NCBI GenBank assembly: GCA_050486445.1 | Contig: JBJHDH010000013.1 | Span: 10,161-74,160 of the forward strand | Reading direction: 5' to 3' | Length of the DNA: 64,000 nucleotides | Source: Euryhalocaulis sp050486445 | GTDB taxonomy: Bacteria > Pseudomonadota > Alphaproteobacteria > Caulobacterales > Maricaulaceae | Shown: positions 43,663 to 52,084 of the stretch, piece by piece | How positions within the stretch are numbered: position 1 is the stretch's first letter | Layout of the letters: each line of letters starts with the position of its first letter | Notes under the pieces: generated by a model | Seen by the model: the letters and a program-made list of their open reading frames with translations, nothing else | Told to the model about the DNA's origin: nothing | The model's database searches: none | Made by a program: the position numbers and the translations under genes

Positions 43663-44109
43663 TTAATCCTCCCTGACGCTGCCGCCGGTCTCCGCATAGA
43701 GATGGGCGATCAGCGCGCGCCGCAGGGTCTGGTCATAGACGCCCGGAAATGTCATGCGCGTGCCGGGCAGGAAACCGGCGGGATCGGTCAGCCAGCTTTC
43801 CAGCTGCTCCGGCGTCCAGACGAAATCGGCCTGGATCAGCGCGGGAGAAAAGCCATAGCCCGGCGCCGTTCCCACCGTACGGCCGAACATGCCGTAAAGG
43901 TTTGGCCCCACCGAGTGCGGCGCGTCCTCGGTCAGCGTGTGGCAGAGCGCGCATTTGCGCACCTCGTCGCGCACGCCGGCGTGTTCCATCACGGCCCAGT
44001 CCGCAGGCAGAGTCGTGGCGACGCGCGGCGGGGCTTCGGCAACGGGCGCATCCGGCGCGCCGCAGGCGGCAAGCAGACACAGCGGAAGAATTGTCGTAAT
44101 CGCGCGCAT
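43663..44109 (-). CDS. Class I c-type cytochrome lipoprotein
   Basis: A 148-residue protein with a lipobox (LLAACG, Cys 16) and one cytochrome c domain: haem-binding CALCH, GPNLYGMFGRTVGTAPGYGFS and the axial Met in PGTRMTFPGV. The domain is of the mitochondrial cytochrome c/c2 class. Tethered to the membrane, it could carry electrons to the aa3 oxidase encoded 30 kb away. ATG 44109 is preceded by AAGGGG; a longer frame adds 19 unsupported residues. Confidence 0.9.
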   Translation of the reverse strand: MRAITTILPLCLLAACGAPDAPVAEAPPRVATTLPADWAVMEHAGVRDEVRKCALCHTLTEDAPHSVGPNLYGMFGRTVGTAPGYGFSPALIQADFVWTPEQLESWLTDPAGFLPGTRMTFPGVYDQTLRRALIAHLYAETGGSVRED

Positions 44110-44222
44110 GCCCCTTGATTGCGCAGGCGGGTCCGGCGGGCAAGGGACGCACTGTCGCGGGCGCAAAGCGCGCTTTCCCTATCGTTCGCCTGGCTGTAGA
44201 TCGTGGTTCGCCACGGCGGCGG

Positions 44223-44298
44223 GCCGGATTAGCTCAGCTGGTAGAGCAGCGGTTTTGTAAACCGAAGGTCGGGGGTTCGAGTCCCTCATCCGGCGCCA
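44223..44298 (+). tRNA. tRNA-Thr (anticodon TGT)
   Basis: A 76-nt tRNA: acceptor GCCGGAT/ATCCGGC, D arm GCTCAGCTGGTAGAGC, anticodon loop TTTGTAA, T arm with GGTTCGAGTCC, encoded CCA. Anticodon TGT reads ACA/ACG. The second threonine tRNA within 11 kb. Confidence 0.97.
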
Positions 44299-44372
44299 CT
44301 TTGTGATGTCTTCGCGCTAACGAACGGCGGCGCGGGATGTCCGCGCCGCCGCGATCACATAATAAGGTCCGG

Positions 44373-45032
44373 TCAGGACGTGATCGGTTGCAGGATGATC
44401 TCCACGCGGCGGTTGCGCGCGCGGCCCTCTTCCGTCGCATTGCTGGCGATAGGCTCAGACAAGCCGCGGCCGCTGGTATAGATACGGTTGGGGGAGACGC
44501 CCCGCTGCACCAGCGCCTGCGCCACGGAATTGGCGCGCCGCTCTGACAGGCCCTGATTATAGGACTGGCTGCCGACCGAGTCGGTATGGCCGATCACCTG
44601 GATCATGGTCTGGTCGTATTCACGCAGGGTGCGAGCCAGATCGTCCAGCACCGGGAAGAATTGCGGCTGCACATCCGAGCGGTCGAACCCGAAGGTGATG
44701 TCGCCCGGCATATTCAGCACGATATTGTCGCCGCGCCGGTCGACCTCGATGCCGGTCCCGGCCAGTTCCTGGCGCAGTTGCTGCTGCTGGCGGTCCATAT
44801 ACTGACCCACCGCCGCGCCGGCCAGCGCGCCCAGCGCGCCGCCGATCAGGGCGCCTTCGGTGCGGCTGCCGCCGCCCGCGATAATGGCGCCCGCCGCCGC
44901 GCCGCCGCCGGCGCCGATCAGCGCGCCGGTGCCGGTATTGCTGCGCACCGGCTGACCCGTATAGGGGTCATAGGTTGTGCAGGCCGCCACCAGAATCGCC
45001 GCGCTCGCGGCCGTGACAATTTTCAGCCTCAT
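44373..45032 (-). CDS. OmpA-family lipoprotein with glycine-zipper domain
   Basis: A 219-residue lipoprotein (lipobox LVAAC near residue 17). Residues ~30-80 are a glycine zipper (GTGALIGAGGGAAAGAIIAGGG, GALIGGALGALAGAAVG); residues ~105-215 are an OmpA C-terminal peptidoglycan-binding domain (FGFDRSDVQPQF, IQVIGHTDSVGSQSYNQGLSERRANSVA, GRARNRRVEI). It likely links the outer membrane to the cell wall. ATG 45032 has GGAGA upstream. An EcfG-type promoter lies 37 bases ahead of the start, suggesting stress induction. Confidence 0.9.
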   Translation of the reverse strand: MRLKIVTAASAAILVAACTTYDPYTGQPVRSNTGTGALIGAGGGAAAGAIIAGGGSRTEGALIGGALGALAGAAVGQYMDRQQQQLRQELAGTGIEVDRRGDNIVLNMPGDITFGFDRSDVQPQFFPVLDDLARTLREYDQTMIQVIGHTDSVGSQSYNQGLSERRANSVAQALVQRGVSPNRIYTSGRGLSEPIASNATEEGRARNRRVEIILQPITS

Positions 45033-45068
45033 GGGAAATCTCCTGACCCGTTTAGCACCCCGCGCCTG

Positions 45069-45094
45069 AACGTTCGCGCAGGGAAGGCGGTTCC
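45069..45094 (-). promoter_or_regulatory. EcfG-type promoter of the OmpA-like lipoprotein gene
   Basis: Minus strand GGAAC (45094-45090), 18-base spacer, GTT (45071-45069). Matches the alphaproteobacterial general-stress consensus; the -10 is 37 bases upstream of the ATG. Confidence 0.7.
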
Positions 45095-45193
45095 TTTCCG
45101 CCATTACGAACTGATTACAGCGCCAAATCTCGACTGGCGATCCTGAACCGGACTTGAACCGCTGTTTTTGCGATAAGACCGGCGATAATCTCG

Positions 45194-45213
45194 CCCCGGA
45201 CCCCGATCCGGGG
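45194..45213 (+). other. Small perfect hairpin in the divergent gap
   Basis: CCCCGGA (45194-45200) pairs with TCCGGGG (45207-45213) around a six-base loop, followed by TTT. It lies 40 bases ahead of the NmrA-like gene; role unclear. Confidence 0.35.
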
Positions 45214-45253
45214 TTTCCAGCGGACAGGAAACGTATCCGAAGAGGAGGCCGGA

Positions 45254-45868
45254 ATGAAGATCGCCCTGATCGGCGCCACGGGCAATATGGGCCAGCGCCT
45301 GACCGCCGAGGCTCTGGGCCGCGGCCATGAAGTCGTCGCCATCGCCCGCAACGAGGAGCGGCTGCGCGCGCTGAAGGGCGTCACGCCCGTCGCCGTCGAT
45401 ATGGCGGACCGGGCCCTGCTGGCCGATGCTGTCCGGGGCGCGGACGCGGCGATCCTGTCGGTGAAGTTTCAGGACAACGACATCCGCCCCGTTTTTGACG
45501 CCGTACGCGGGGCCGGTGTGGAGCGCATCGCCGTGGTTGGCGGCGCCGCCAGTCTGAAGAACGTCGATGGCGTGCGCCTGCTCGACACGCCCGGATTCCC
45601 CGATTTCATCAAACCTGAGGCGACGCCCGCCGCCGCCGCGCTGGACTGGATGAAGGCGGAGGCGAACGATCTCGACTGGGTGTTCGTTTCGCCCTCAATG
45701 ATGCTGGGGCCGGGGGAGCGCACCGGGGTGTTCCGTCTGGGCAAGGACGACCTGCTGGTGGCCGCCGATGGCTCCAGCAGCATTTCCTACGAGGATCTGG
45801 CCGTCGCCATCCTTGATGAGATGGAAACGCCGAAACACCACCGGGAACGCTTCACCGTGGGCTACTGA
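45254..45868 (+). CDS. NmrA-like NAD(P)-binding protein
   Basis: A 204-residue Rossmann protein of the atypical SDR/NmrA type: GATGNMGQRL at residues 7-16, then VDMADRALLADAVRGADAAIL, IAVVGGAASL, and SPSMMLGPGERTGVFR. It binds NAD(P) and probably reduces an unidentified substrate or senses redox state. AGGAGG precedes the ATG at good spacing. Single gene, divergent from the OmpA-like lipoprotein. Confidence 0.87.
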   Translation: MKIALIGATGNMGQRLTAEALGRGHEVVAIARNEERLRALKGVTPVAVDMADRALLADAVRGADAAILSVKFQDNDIRPVFDAVRGAGVERIAVVGGAASLKNVDGVRLLDTPGFPDFIKPEATPAAAALDWMKAEANDLDWVFVSPSMMLGPGERTGVFRLGKDDLLVAADGSSSISYEDLAVAILDEMETPKHHRERFTVGY

Positions 45869-45883
45869 TCTCCGGCTTTCGTC

Positions 45884-46573
45884 CTAAAGATCGGATTCGT
45901 AAATCTCGCCGCAGGCGATGCGCGGATTGTCCACCCCTTCGGGAACATCCGCTGTCGCAAGGCGGTGGATCACGATGGCGGCGCCGTCATCATCCAGAAC
46001 CGCCCATTCATCGTCAGCCGCGCCGCGCATCGTCAGCGCATCCAGAACCGCGTCCAGCGTGCCAGAGCCGTCTTCGCCGATCACGATATCGGGCAGCGCG
46101 CCGGCGTCGAAATCCTCTGGCCGGTCGGGCAGTACCTGACCGGCATATTCGCCCAGATGGTCGCCCGCGCTGGTGAAATCGGGCGCGGAGCAATCGCCGG
46201 TTTCATGTACATGGATGGCGTAGGTTCCGGGCGTCATGCCGCGCGCCCGCACATAGACCCGCACCCCCTCGGGAGCCTCGAACAGCCAGGCGGATGCGGC
46301 TCCGCTGGCCTGGTTGGCGAATTCCAGATCGGCCCGCGCCGCCGGTTCGCCGTAATCCTCTGCCGGCCCGGACATGCGCGGGGAGACGGCCGGGGGAGCT
46401 TCCGCAACGCCGGGCGCGGGCGGCGCGGCAGGGCCAATGTCCATACCTGGCGCATCGGGGGCGAGGCCGGTCTGGTCCTGCTGGGCGTCCCGGCCGGCAG
46501 GCTCGCCGCACGCGGCGAGCGCAAGCGCGGAAATCAATGCGGTGACGGCATAAAATTCTTTTATTTTCAGCAT
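45884..46573 (-). CDS. SodC-like (Cu-only?) superoxide dismutase lipoprotein
   Basis: A 229-residue lipoprotein (lipobox ALAAC, Cys 22) with a Pro-rich linker and a C-terminal Cu/Zn-SOD-like domain (~82-225). The copper ligands are present: H121 and H123 (AIHVHETGDC), bridging H139 (SAGDH) and H203 (VIH); so are the disulphide pair C128/C221 and active-site R218. The zinc loop (140-165) contains no His, so the usual second and third zinc ligands are missing. It should dismutate superoxide in the periplasm as a copper-only enzyme, if active. ATG 46573 has AGGA upstream. Confidence 0.85.
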   Translation of the reverse strand: MLKIKEFYAVTALISALALAACGEPAGRDAQQDQTGLAPDAPGMDIGPAAPPAPGVAEAPPAVSPRMSGPAEDYGEPAARADLEFANQASGAASAWLFEAPEGVRVYVRARGMTPGTYAIHVHETGDCSAPDFTSAGDHLGEYAGQVLPDRPEDFDAGALPDIVIGEDGSGTLDAVLDALTMRGAADDEWAVLDDDGAAIVIHRLATADVPEGVDNPRIACGEIYESDL

Positions 46574-46725
46574 CTTGTATCCTGTTTTGGGCGCATGCGC
46601 GGCTTTGCCTGACGCCGCACGGATGCTAAACTCCACAGACGTTTCCGGGCGGCGATTCTACACAGCGTCCCGGCCGTTACATCGTTCCCCGCCGACTTCA
46701 GTTCGCCCCCCACCGGATTTTCGAT

Positions 46726-49464
46726 TTGACCGATATAGACGATACGCAGCCGCAGCGCCCGGAGGGTGTGGAGCCTGTCTCCATCGAGGAGGAGATGCGG
46801 CGATCCTATCTCGATTATGCCATGAGCGTGATCGTCAGCCGCGCCATCCCGGACGCGCGCGACGGGCTGAAGCCGGTGCATCGCCGCATTCTGTGGTCGA
46901 TGCACGAAAACGGCCACACCTATGACAAGCCATACAACAAGTCTGCCAAGACCGTCGGTGATGTTATGGGGTCGTATCACCCGCATGGCGACCAGGCGAT
47001 CTACGATGCGCTGGTGCGAATGGCGCAGCCCTGGTCGATGAGCCTGAAGCTGATCGATGGTCAGGGCAATTTCGGCAGCATCGACAACGATCCGCCGGCC
47101 GCCATGCGCTATACGGAATCGCGTATGGCCGAGGCGGCGAATTATCTGCTCGCCGATATCGACAAGGACACGGTCGACTTCCAGCCCAATTATGACGGCA
47201 AGGAGCGCGAGCCGGCCGTTCTGCCTGCGCGTTTTCCGAACATGCTGGTCAATGGCGCGGGCGGCATCGCTGTCGGCATGGCCACCAATATCCCGCCGCA
47301 CAATCTGGGCGAGGTGGTGGATGCCGCGCTGGCGCTGCTGGACGATCCGAAAATGACGGATGAGGCGCTGCTGGAAATCGTGCCGGGCCCGGATTTCCCG
47401 ACCGGCGGATTCATCATGGGCCGCAATGGCGCGCGCCGTGGCCTGCTGACCGGGCGGGGCAGCGTGGTGATGCGCGCGCGGGTGCATACCGAGCAGATCG
47501 GCCCGCGTCAGGCGCTGGTGGTCACCGAGATTCCCTATCAGGTGAACAAGAGCGCGATGTACGAAAAGATCGCGGAACTGGTGCGGGAAAAGCGGATCGA
47601 GGGCGTCGCCGACATGCGCGACGAGAGCGACCGGCACGGCGTGCGTGTGGTGATCGAGCTGAAGCGCGAGGCAAACGCCGACGTGCTGCTGAACCAGCTC
47701 TATCGCTTCACGCCCATGCAGATGAATTTCGGCGTCAATATGCTGGCGCTGGATCGCGGCCGTCCGCGCCTGTTCACCCTGCGCGACCTGCTGGAATCCT
47801 TCCTTGTCTTCCGCAAGGAGGTGATCGCCCGCCGCGCCAAGCACGAGCTGTCCAAGGCGCGCGACCGCGCTCATGTTCTGGTGGGCCTGGCTGTCGCGGT
47901 GGCCAATATTGACGAGGTGATCGCCACAATCCGCCGGAGCCCGGACGCGGCGACCGCGCGTGAGGCGCTGCGCAGCCGGCGTTGGCCCGCAGGCGACATG
48001 GGGCCGCTGGTCAAGCTGATCGCCGATCCACGCAGCACGGTGGACGAGGAAGGCAGCATCCGCCTGACCGACGAGCAGGCGCGCGCGATTCTGGATCTGC
48101 GGCTGAACCGTCTGACGGGGCTTGGCCGTGACGAGATCGGCGATGAGGCGAAGAAGCTGATTGAAAGCATCGCCGATCTGCTGGGCGTCCTGCGCTCGCG
48201 CGAGCGTGTGGCGCAGATCATCCGCGACGAACTGGCCGAAACGAAAGAAAAATTCGGCGTTCCGCGCCGCACCGAGATGCTGGAAGCGGAAGAGGAGGTC
48301 GAGGACGAAGACCTGATCGTGCGCGAGGATATGGTGGTGACCGTCACCAGCGGCGGTTACGTCAAGCGCACGCCGCTCTCGATCTACCGCACTCAGGGCC
48401 GCGGCGGGAAAGGCCGGGCCGGCATGTCGACCAAGGAAGACGATCTGATCTCCGAGATGTTCGTTGCTTCCACCCATGCGCCGGTTCTGTTTTTCACCGC
48501 GTCCGGCATGGCCTACAAGGAAAAGGTCTGGCGTCTGCCGCAGGGCGCGCCCAATGCGCGCGGCAAGTTCATCGGCAATGTCATTCCTGCTCTTTCCGCC
48601 GACGATCCGGTGAATTCCGTCATGGCCCTGCCTGAGGACGAGGATGACTGGGAGCGGCTGGACGTGATGTTCGCCACCAAACAGGGCAATGTGCGGCGTA
48701 ACAAGCTCAGCGATTTCGTGCAGGTGAACCGCAACGGCAAGATCGCCATGAAGCCTGACGAGGGCGACGGCATCGTCGGCGTGCGCGTGGCGAGCCCGGA
48801 CGAGGATTATCTGCTGACCACGGCGCTCGGCCGCTGCATCCGCTTCCGTGTCGACGATGTGCGTGTGTTCGCCGGGCGCACCAGCACGGGCGTGCGCGGC
48901 ATCAGGCTGGATGATGGCGACGAGGTGATTTCCTCCGCTCTGTTGCGCCATGTCGATGTGGATCCGGCCGAGGCGCGCGCCTATCTGAAGCACGCGCGGG
49001 CCATGCGCGCGGCGCGCGGCGAGGATGGCGGCGAGCCGGAGCCGGACGAAGATGCTGGCGAAGACAGCAATGAAGACGGCGACGAGGAGGCGGCGCTGTC
49101 GGTCGAGCGCCTCGCCGGGCTGGAAGCCGCCGAGCAATATATTCTCACCGTCGATGACAAAGGCTATGGCAAGCGCACCCTAGCCTATGAATACCGGGTC
49201 ACGGGACGCGGCGGCAAAGGCCTGCTGGCGCACGATCTGCGCCGGGGCGGGCGTGTCGTGGCCGCCTTCCCGGTGGAAGAGGATGACGAAATCATGATCG
49301 TCACATCTGGCGGGCAGATCGTGCGCACCGCGGTCTCGGACATCCGTATCGCGGGGCGCAACACACAGGGCGTCATCATCGCGCGGCTGTATCCGGGCGA
49401 GCGCGTGGTCAGCGTGCGCCGTATCGCCGAGCGCGACGCGGACGCCGCGGGCGGCGCCGAATGA
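46726..49464 (+). CDS. gyrA: DNA gyrase subunit A
   Basis: A 912-residue GyrA that supercoils DNA with GyrB. Catalytic Y129 lies in AAMRYTES; the GyrA box is QGRGGKG in the C-terminal pinwheel. The start is TTG at 46726: it gives the expected MTDxDD...EEEMRRSYLDYAMS N-terminus and no ATG is available without losing conserved residues. Position 90 (Ser83 of E. coli) is Gln (HPHGDQAIYD). An acidic insertion (~765-790) interrupts the C-terminal domain. First of gyrA-coaD-ppi-ppi. Confidence 0.98.
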   Translation: MTDIDDTQPQRPEGVEPVSIEEEMRRSYLDYAMSVIVSRAIPDARDGLKPVHRRILWSMHENGHTYDKPYNKSAKTVGDVMGSYHPHGDQAIYDALVRMAQPWSMSLKLIDGQGNFGSIDNDPPAAMRYTESRMAEAANYLLADIDKDTVDFQPNYDGKEREPAVLPARFPNMLVNGAGGIAVGMATNIPPHNLGEVVDAALALLDDPKMTDEALLEIVPGPDFPTGGFIMGRNGARRGLLTGRGSVVMRARVHTEQIGPRQALVVTEIPYQVNKSAMYEKIAELVREKRIEGVADMRDESDRHGVRVVIELKREANADVLLNQLYRFTPMQMNFGVNMLALDRGRPRLFTLRDLLESFLVFRKEVIARRAKHELSKARDRAHVLVGLAVAVANIDEVIATIRRSPDAATAREALRSRRWPAGDMGPLVKLIADPRSTVDEEGSIRLTDEQARAILDLRLNRLTGLGRDEIGDEAKKLIESIADLLGVLRSRERVAQIIRDELAETKEKFGVPRRTEMLEAEEEVEDEDLIVREDMVVTVTSGGYVKRTPLSIYRTQGRGGKGRAGMSTKEDDLISEMFVASTHAPVLFFTASGMAYKEKVWRLPQGAPNARGKFIGNVIPALSADDPVNSVMALPEDEDDWERLDVMFATKQGNVRRNKLSDFVQVNRNGKIAMKPDEGDGIVGVRVASPDEDYLLTTALGRCIRFRVDDVRVFAGRTSTGVRGIRLDDGDEVISSALLRHVDVDPAEARAYLKHARAMRAARGEDGGEPEPDEDAGEDSNEDGDEEAALSVERLAGLEAAEQYILTVDDKGYGKRTLAYEYRVTGRGGKGLLAHDLRRGGRVVAAFPVEEDDEIMIVTSGGQIVRTAVSDIRIAGRNTQGVIIARLYPGERVVSVRRIAERDADAAGGAE

Positions 49465-49964
49465 CGGGTGCTTCCCCGGCGCGCACCGGCCTCTATCCCG
49501 GCACGTTCGATCCATTCACGCTGGGCCATGCCGATGTGGTCGGCCGCGCGGTGAAGCTGGTCGACCGGCTGGTGATCGGCGTGGCGGCGAACGAGGGCAA
49601 GGGGCCGCTTTTCAGCGTGGATGAGCGGGTAGAGATTGCGCGTGAACAGGCCTCCGCCTTTTCCGGCCATGCCAAAATCGAAGTATTGCCGTTTTCCGGC
49701 CTGCTGATCCGTTTCGCGGAAGAAATCGGCGCGGGCGTAATCCTGCGCGGCCTGCGCGCGGTCAGTGACTTCGAATACGAATTCCAGATGACCGGGATGA
49801 ACCAGCGCCTTAATCCCGACATAGAAACGGTCTTCCTGATGGCCGACCCGCGGCATCAGGCCGTGTCCTCGCGTCTGGTGAAAGAGATCGCGCGGCTGGG
49901 CGGTTCGGTGTCGGCGTTCGTCGCGCCCGAAGTGGAGCGCAGGCTGAAGGAGAAATTCGCGTGA
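49461..49964 (+). CDS. coaD: Phosphopantetheine adenylyltransferase
   Basis: A 167-residue CoaD making dephospho-CoA from 4'-phosphopantetheine and ATP. Nucleotidyltransferase motifs GLYPGTFDPFTLGH (TxGH), RGLRAVSDFEYEFQM and the SSRLVKEIARLGG end are intact. ATGA overlap with gyrA and GTGA overlap with the next gene show an operon. Confidence 0.97.
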   Translation: MTGASPARTGLYPGTFDPFTLGHADVVGRAVKLVDRLVIGVAANEGKGPLFSVDERVEIAREQASAFSGHAKIEVLPFSGLLIRFAEEIGAGVILRGLRAVSDFEYEFQMTGMNQRLNPDIETVFLMADPRHQAVSSRLVKEIARLGGSVSAFVAPEVERRLKEKFA

Positions 49965-50860
49965 GACCTGTTTCCTGCGCCTTGATCGCCGCCATGCTGA
50001 TTATTCCGCCCGTCGCCGCCTGTGCGCAGGACGCGGATGCGGAAAACTGGCGTCCGCTGGACCCGCAGAACACGCTGGTGCTGGAAGTCACGAACCGGAA
50101 CGCGTCGGAAGACACCACCAGGGTGGTGGTGATCGAGATGGCGCCCGATCTGGCCCCCGGGCATGTGGCGCGATACAAGGCGCTGGTGCGCCAGGGCTTT
50201 TATGACGGCCGCACGTTTCACCGCGTGCTCGACGATTTTATGGCTCAGGCTGGCGGCCTGCCCGGCAGCAGCGAGGGCGGCCCGTCGCCTTTCCCCGACC
50301 TTCAGGCCGAATTTTCCGCACGCATAGGGCCAGAGGCGCGGATGATCCGGGTGGAGGAGATGCGCCCTATCGGCCGTCCTGGCCCGGGCGCCCGGACCTC
50401 GGAAGCGGGCTTCTGGAACGGCTTTCCGGTCGGCTATCAGCCCGCGGCCCAGGCGATGGTCAGCCTCGACGGGAGGCGTGACGTCTGGATGCTGCACTGC
50501 CCAGGAACGGCGGCGGCGGCCCGCACGTCCGACCCGAACAGCGCCAATTTCCAGTTCTATCTTACGCGCGGCGAGCCGGTCTGGCTGGACGCCAGCTACA
50601 CCGCCTGGGGCCGGGTGCGGCAGGGGCAGGAGGCGGTCAACGCACTCAAGCTCGGCGAGCCTGTGATCGGGCCTGACCGTATCACCCGGATGCGTATCGC
50701 CGCGGACATGCCCGAATCCGAGCGCCCCGCTCTTGAAGTAATGCGCACCGATGGCCCGGCTTTCGCCGCGCTGGTGGATGAGGCGCGCGAGGCGGCGGCT
50801 GTACTCGGGCAGCCGCTGACTGTCTGTGAAGTCGAGGTTCCGGTGCGCCCTGCGCCGTAA
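49961..50860 (+). CDS. Exported cyclophilin-type peptidyl-prolyl isomerase
   Basis: A 299-residue cyclophilin with an export signal (ALIAAMLIIPPVAACAQ). The core motifs GHVARYKALVRQGFYDGRTFHRVLDDFMAQAGG, ARTSDPNSANFQFYL and WGRVRQG mark the prolyl isomerase fold; an insertion (~110-155) and a ~50-residue tail enlarge it. GTG start overlapping the coaD stop. It should assist folding in the periplasm, complementing the cytosolic copy next door. Confidence 0.9.
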   Translation: MRPVSCALIAAMLIIPPVAACAQDADAENWRPLDPQNTLVLEVTNRNASEDTTRVVVIEMAPDLAPGHVARYKALVRQGFYDGRTFHRVLDDFMAQAGGLPGSSEGGPSPFPDLQAEFSARIGPEARMIRVEEMRPIGRPGPGARTSEAGFWNGFPVGYQPAAQAMVSLDGRRDVWMLHCPGTAAAARTSDPNSANFQFYLTRGEPVWLDASYTAWGRVRQGQEAVNALKLGEPVIGPDRITRMRIAADMPESERPALEVMRTDGPAFAALVDEAREAAAVLGQPLTVCEVEVPVRPAP

Positions 50861-50904
50861 TTGTATCAGCCGATAACGGCATCAGAAGAAAAGGGGAGAG
50901 AAGA

Positions 50905-51375
50905 ATGGCCGATTCCGATCCGGAAAATACGCTGCTGCTGGAGCTGGAGACCGGCCAGGTCACCATCGCCTTGCGGCCGGACGCGGCGCCGGGCCATGTG
51001 GCGCGGATCAAGGAACTGGCGCGCGAAGGCTTTTATAATGGCCTTACCTTTCATCGTGTGATCGACGGATTCATGGCACAGGGCGGTTGCCCGCGCGGCG
51101 CCGGCAGCGGCGGCACCGGGGTGAAGCTGAAAGCGGAGTTCAACGAGCTGCCGCACGAGCGTGGCGCGGTCTCGATGGCGCGCACCTCTGATCCGGACAG
51201 CGGCGATTGCCAGTTCTTCATCTGTCTGGACGACGCCACGTTTCTGGATCGCAAATATACGGTATGGGGCGAGGTGATTTCCGGCATGGAGCATGTCGAC
51301 GCCATCCCGAAGGGCGAGCCGCCGGCAAAGCCTGGAAAAATCGTCTCCATGCAGGTCGCCGCCGACGCCGCCTGA
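50905..51375 (+). CDS. Cytosolic cyclophilin peptidyl-prolyl isomerase
   Basis: A 156-residue single-domain cyclophilin: GHVARIKELAREGFYNGLTFHRVIDGFMAQGG, GTGVKLKAEF, SMARTSDPDSGDCQFFICLDD and YTVWGEVISGMEHVD. No signal peptide, so cytosolic. GGGGAGAGAAG precedes ATG 50905. Last gene of the gyrA operon; a strong terminator lies ~145 bases beyond. Confidence 0.95.
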   Translation: MADSDPENTLLLELETGQVTIALRPDAAPGHVARIKELAREGFYNGLTFHRVIDGFMAQGGCPRGAGSGGTGVKLKAEFNELPHERGAVSMARTSDPDSGDCQFFICLDDATFLDRKYTVWGEVISGMEHVDAIPKGEPPAKPGKIVSMQVAADAA

Positions 51376-51520
51376 GGCGCGCCGGCCGGTTCGGCTGGAC
51401 GCAGGACGGACTTCCGCCGGTCTTGGCTGTTCCTCGGGATTTTGGGACTGGGCGCTGCTGAGGCGCCTCCGGAACATGCGTTTCCGCGTGGATCACCGAA
51501 AAAGAGCCCTTCAGAAAAGC

Positions 51521-51556
51521 GGAAGGCCGCCGATGGGGGGCGGCGGCCTTCCTTTA
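51521..51556 (+). terminator. Rho-independent terminator after the gyrA operon
   Basis: A perfect 12-bp stem (51521-51532 with 51541-51552, GGAAGGCCGCCG/CGGCGGCCTTCC), 8-base loop, then TTTAA. The minus strand also shows a T-rich exit (GCTTTTCTG), so it could act both ways. Confidence 0.8.
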
Positions 51557-51686
51557 ATGACAGGTAGCGGCACTGGCGGGGGAAGGGGGAGGGACGACAG
51601 CCCGCTTGCCTGTCTGTCCTCCCTAAACGCGCCCTTTCCGGATGCGTTCCGTGCAGGTGCAAAAAAATCTTCAGGGGCCGGCAGGG

Positions 51687-51712
51687 GGAACGCCGGGGGC
51701 CGCCTGGCCGTT
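51687..51712 (+). promoter_or_regulatory. EcfG-type promoter of the small one-helix gene
   Basis: GGAAC (51687-51691), 18 bases, GTT (51710-51712). The -10 is 38 bases ahead of ATG 51751. Confidence 0.68.
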
Positions 51713-51750
51713 GTTCCATTAAGGAAAATGGCCGCGAAAGGGCGAAAAAC

Positions 51751-51978
51751 ATGGAGATCAGGGAAACCGGAACCCGGGCGAAACAGGGCGGCAGGGGCCG
51801 CAGCATTCTTGTGGTCCTGCTCGTTTCCACATTTCTGGCCGCGCTGGGACTCTGGGGCATTTTCGGCCTATGGGCGGGCAGCGAGGTCAGGCCAGAAGAT
51901 CCGATTTTGCAAGACCAGCGGATGGAGCAGGAGTCACCGATTTTCGCGCCGCCGCTCGCCCCGGCGCCGGCAGACTGA
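51751..51978 (+). CDS. Small single-helix membrane protein
   Basis: A 75-residue protein: basic N-terminus (RETGTRAKQGGRGR), one membrane helix (residues ~18-43, ILVVLLVSTFLAALGLWGIF), and a short acidic/Pro-rich outer tail. No family recognised. AAGGG lies ten bases before ATG 51751, and an EcfG-type promoter is correctly placed upstream, which makes it a credible stress-induced small protein. The stop falls in the first copy of a 23-bp tandem duplication. Confidence 0.6.
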   Translation: MEIRETGTRAKQGGRGRSILVVLLVSTFLAALGLWGIFGLWAGSEVRPEDPILQDQRMEQESPIFAPPLAPAPAD

Positions 51979-52011
51979 CCGGAAACGAGCCGGCAGACTG
52001 ACCGGAAACGA
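51966..52011 (+). repeat. 23-bp perfect tandem duplication
   Basis: Two adjoining identical 23-mers (51966-51988 and 51989-52011) beginning GCCGGCAGACTGACCGG. The first contains the stop codon of the small membrane protein gene. Suggests a recent slippage event. Confidence 0.85.
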
Positions 52012-52040
52012 AGAGATCGGGAACGTTCTGACAGAAAGGA

Positions 52041-52059
52041 GCGCGGCCGACGGCCGCGC
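52041..52059 (+). terminator. Weak hairpin between converging small genes
   Basis: GCGCGGCC (52041-52048) pairs with GGCCGCGC (52052-52059) around a three-base loop; no immediate T-run. It separates the convergent one-helix and DUF1328 genes. Confidence 0.4.
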
Positions 52060-52084
52060 CCCGCATTCCCATTCGTTTTGATGC

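Larger units (their letters stand above)
51376..51750. other. Intergenic region: terminator and EcfG-type promoter
   Basis: 375 bases without a gene. It holds the strong hairpin at 51521-51556 and the EcfG-type promoter at 51687-51712. Longer open frames crossing it on both strands overlap the ppi gene or the hairpin and show no domain. Confidence 0.7.

Noticed and set aside
46567..49137. 856-codon minus-strand frame opposite gyrA
   Set aside because: His/Arg/Gln-rich antisense product of a high-GC gene; gyrA is certain on the plus strand.
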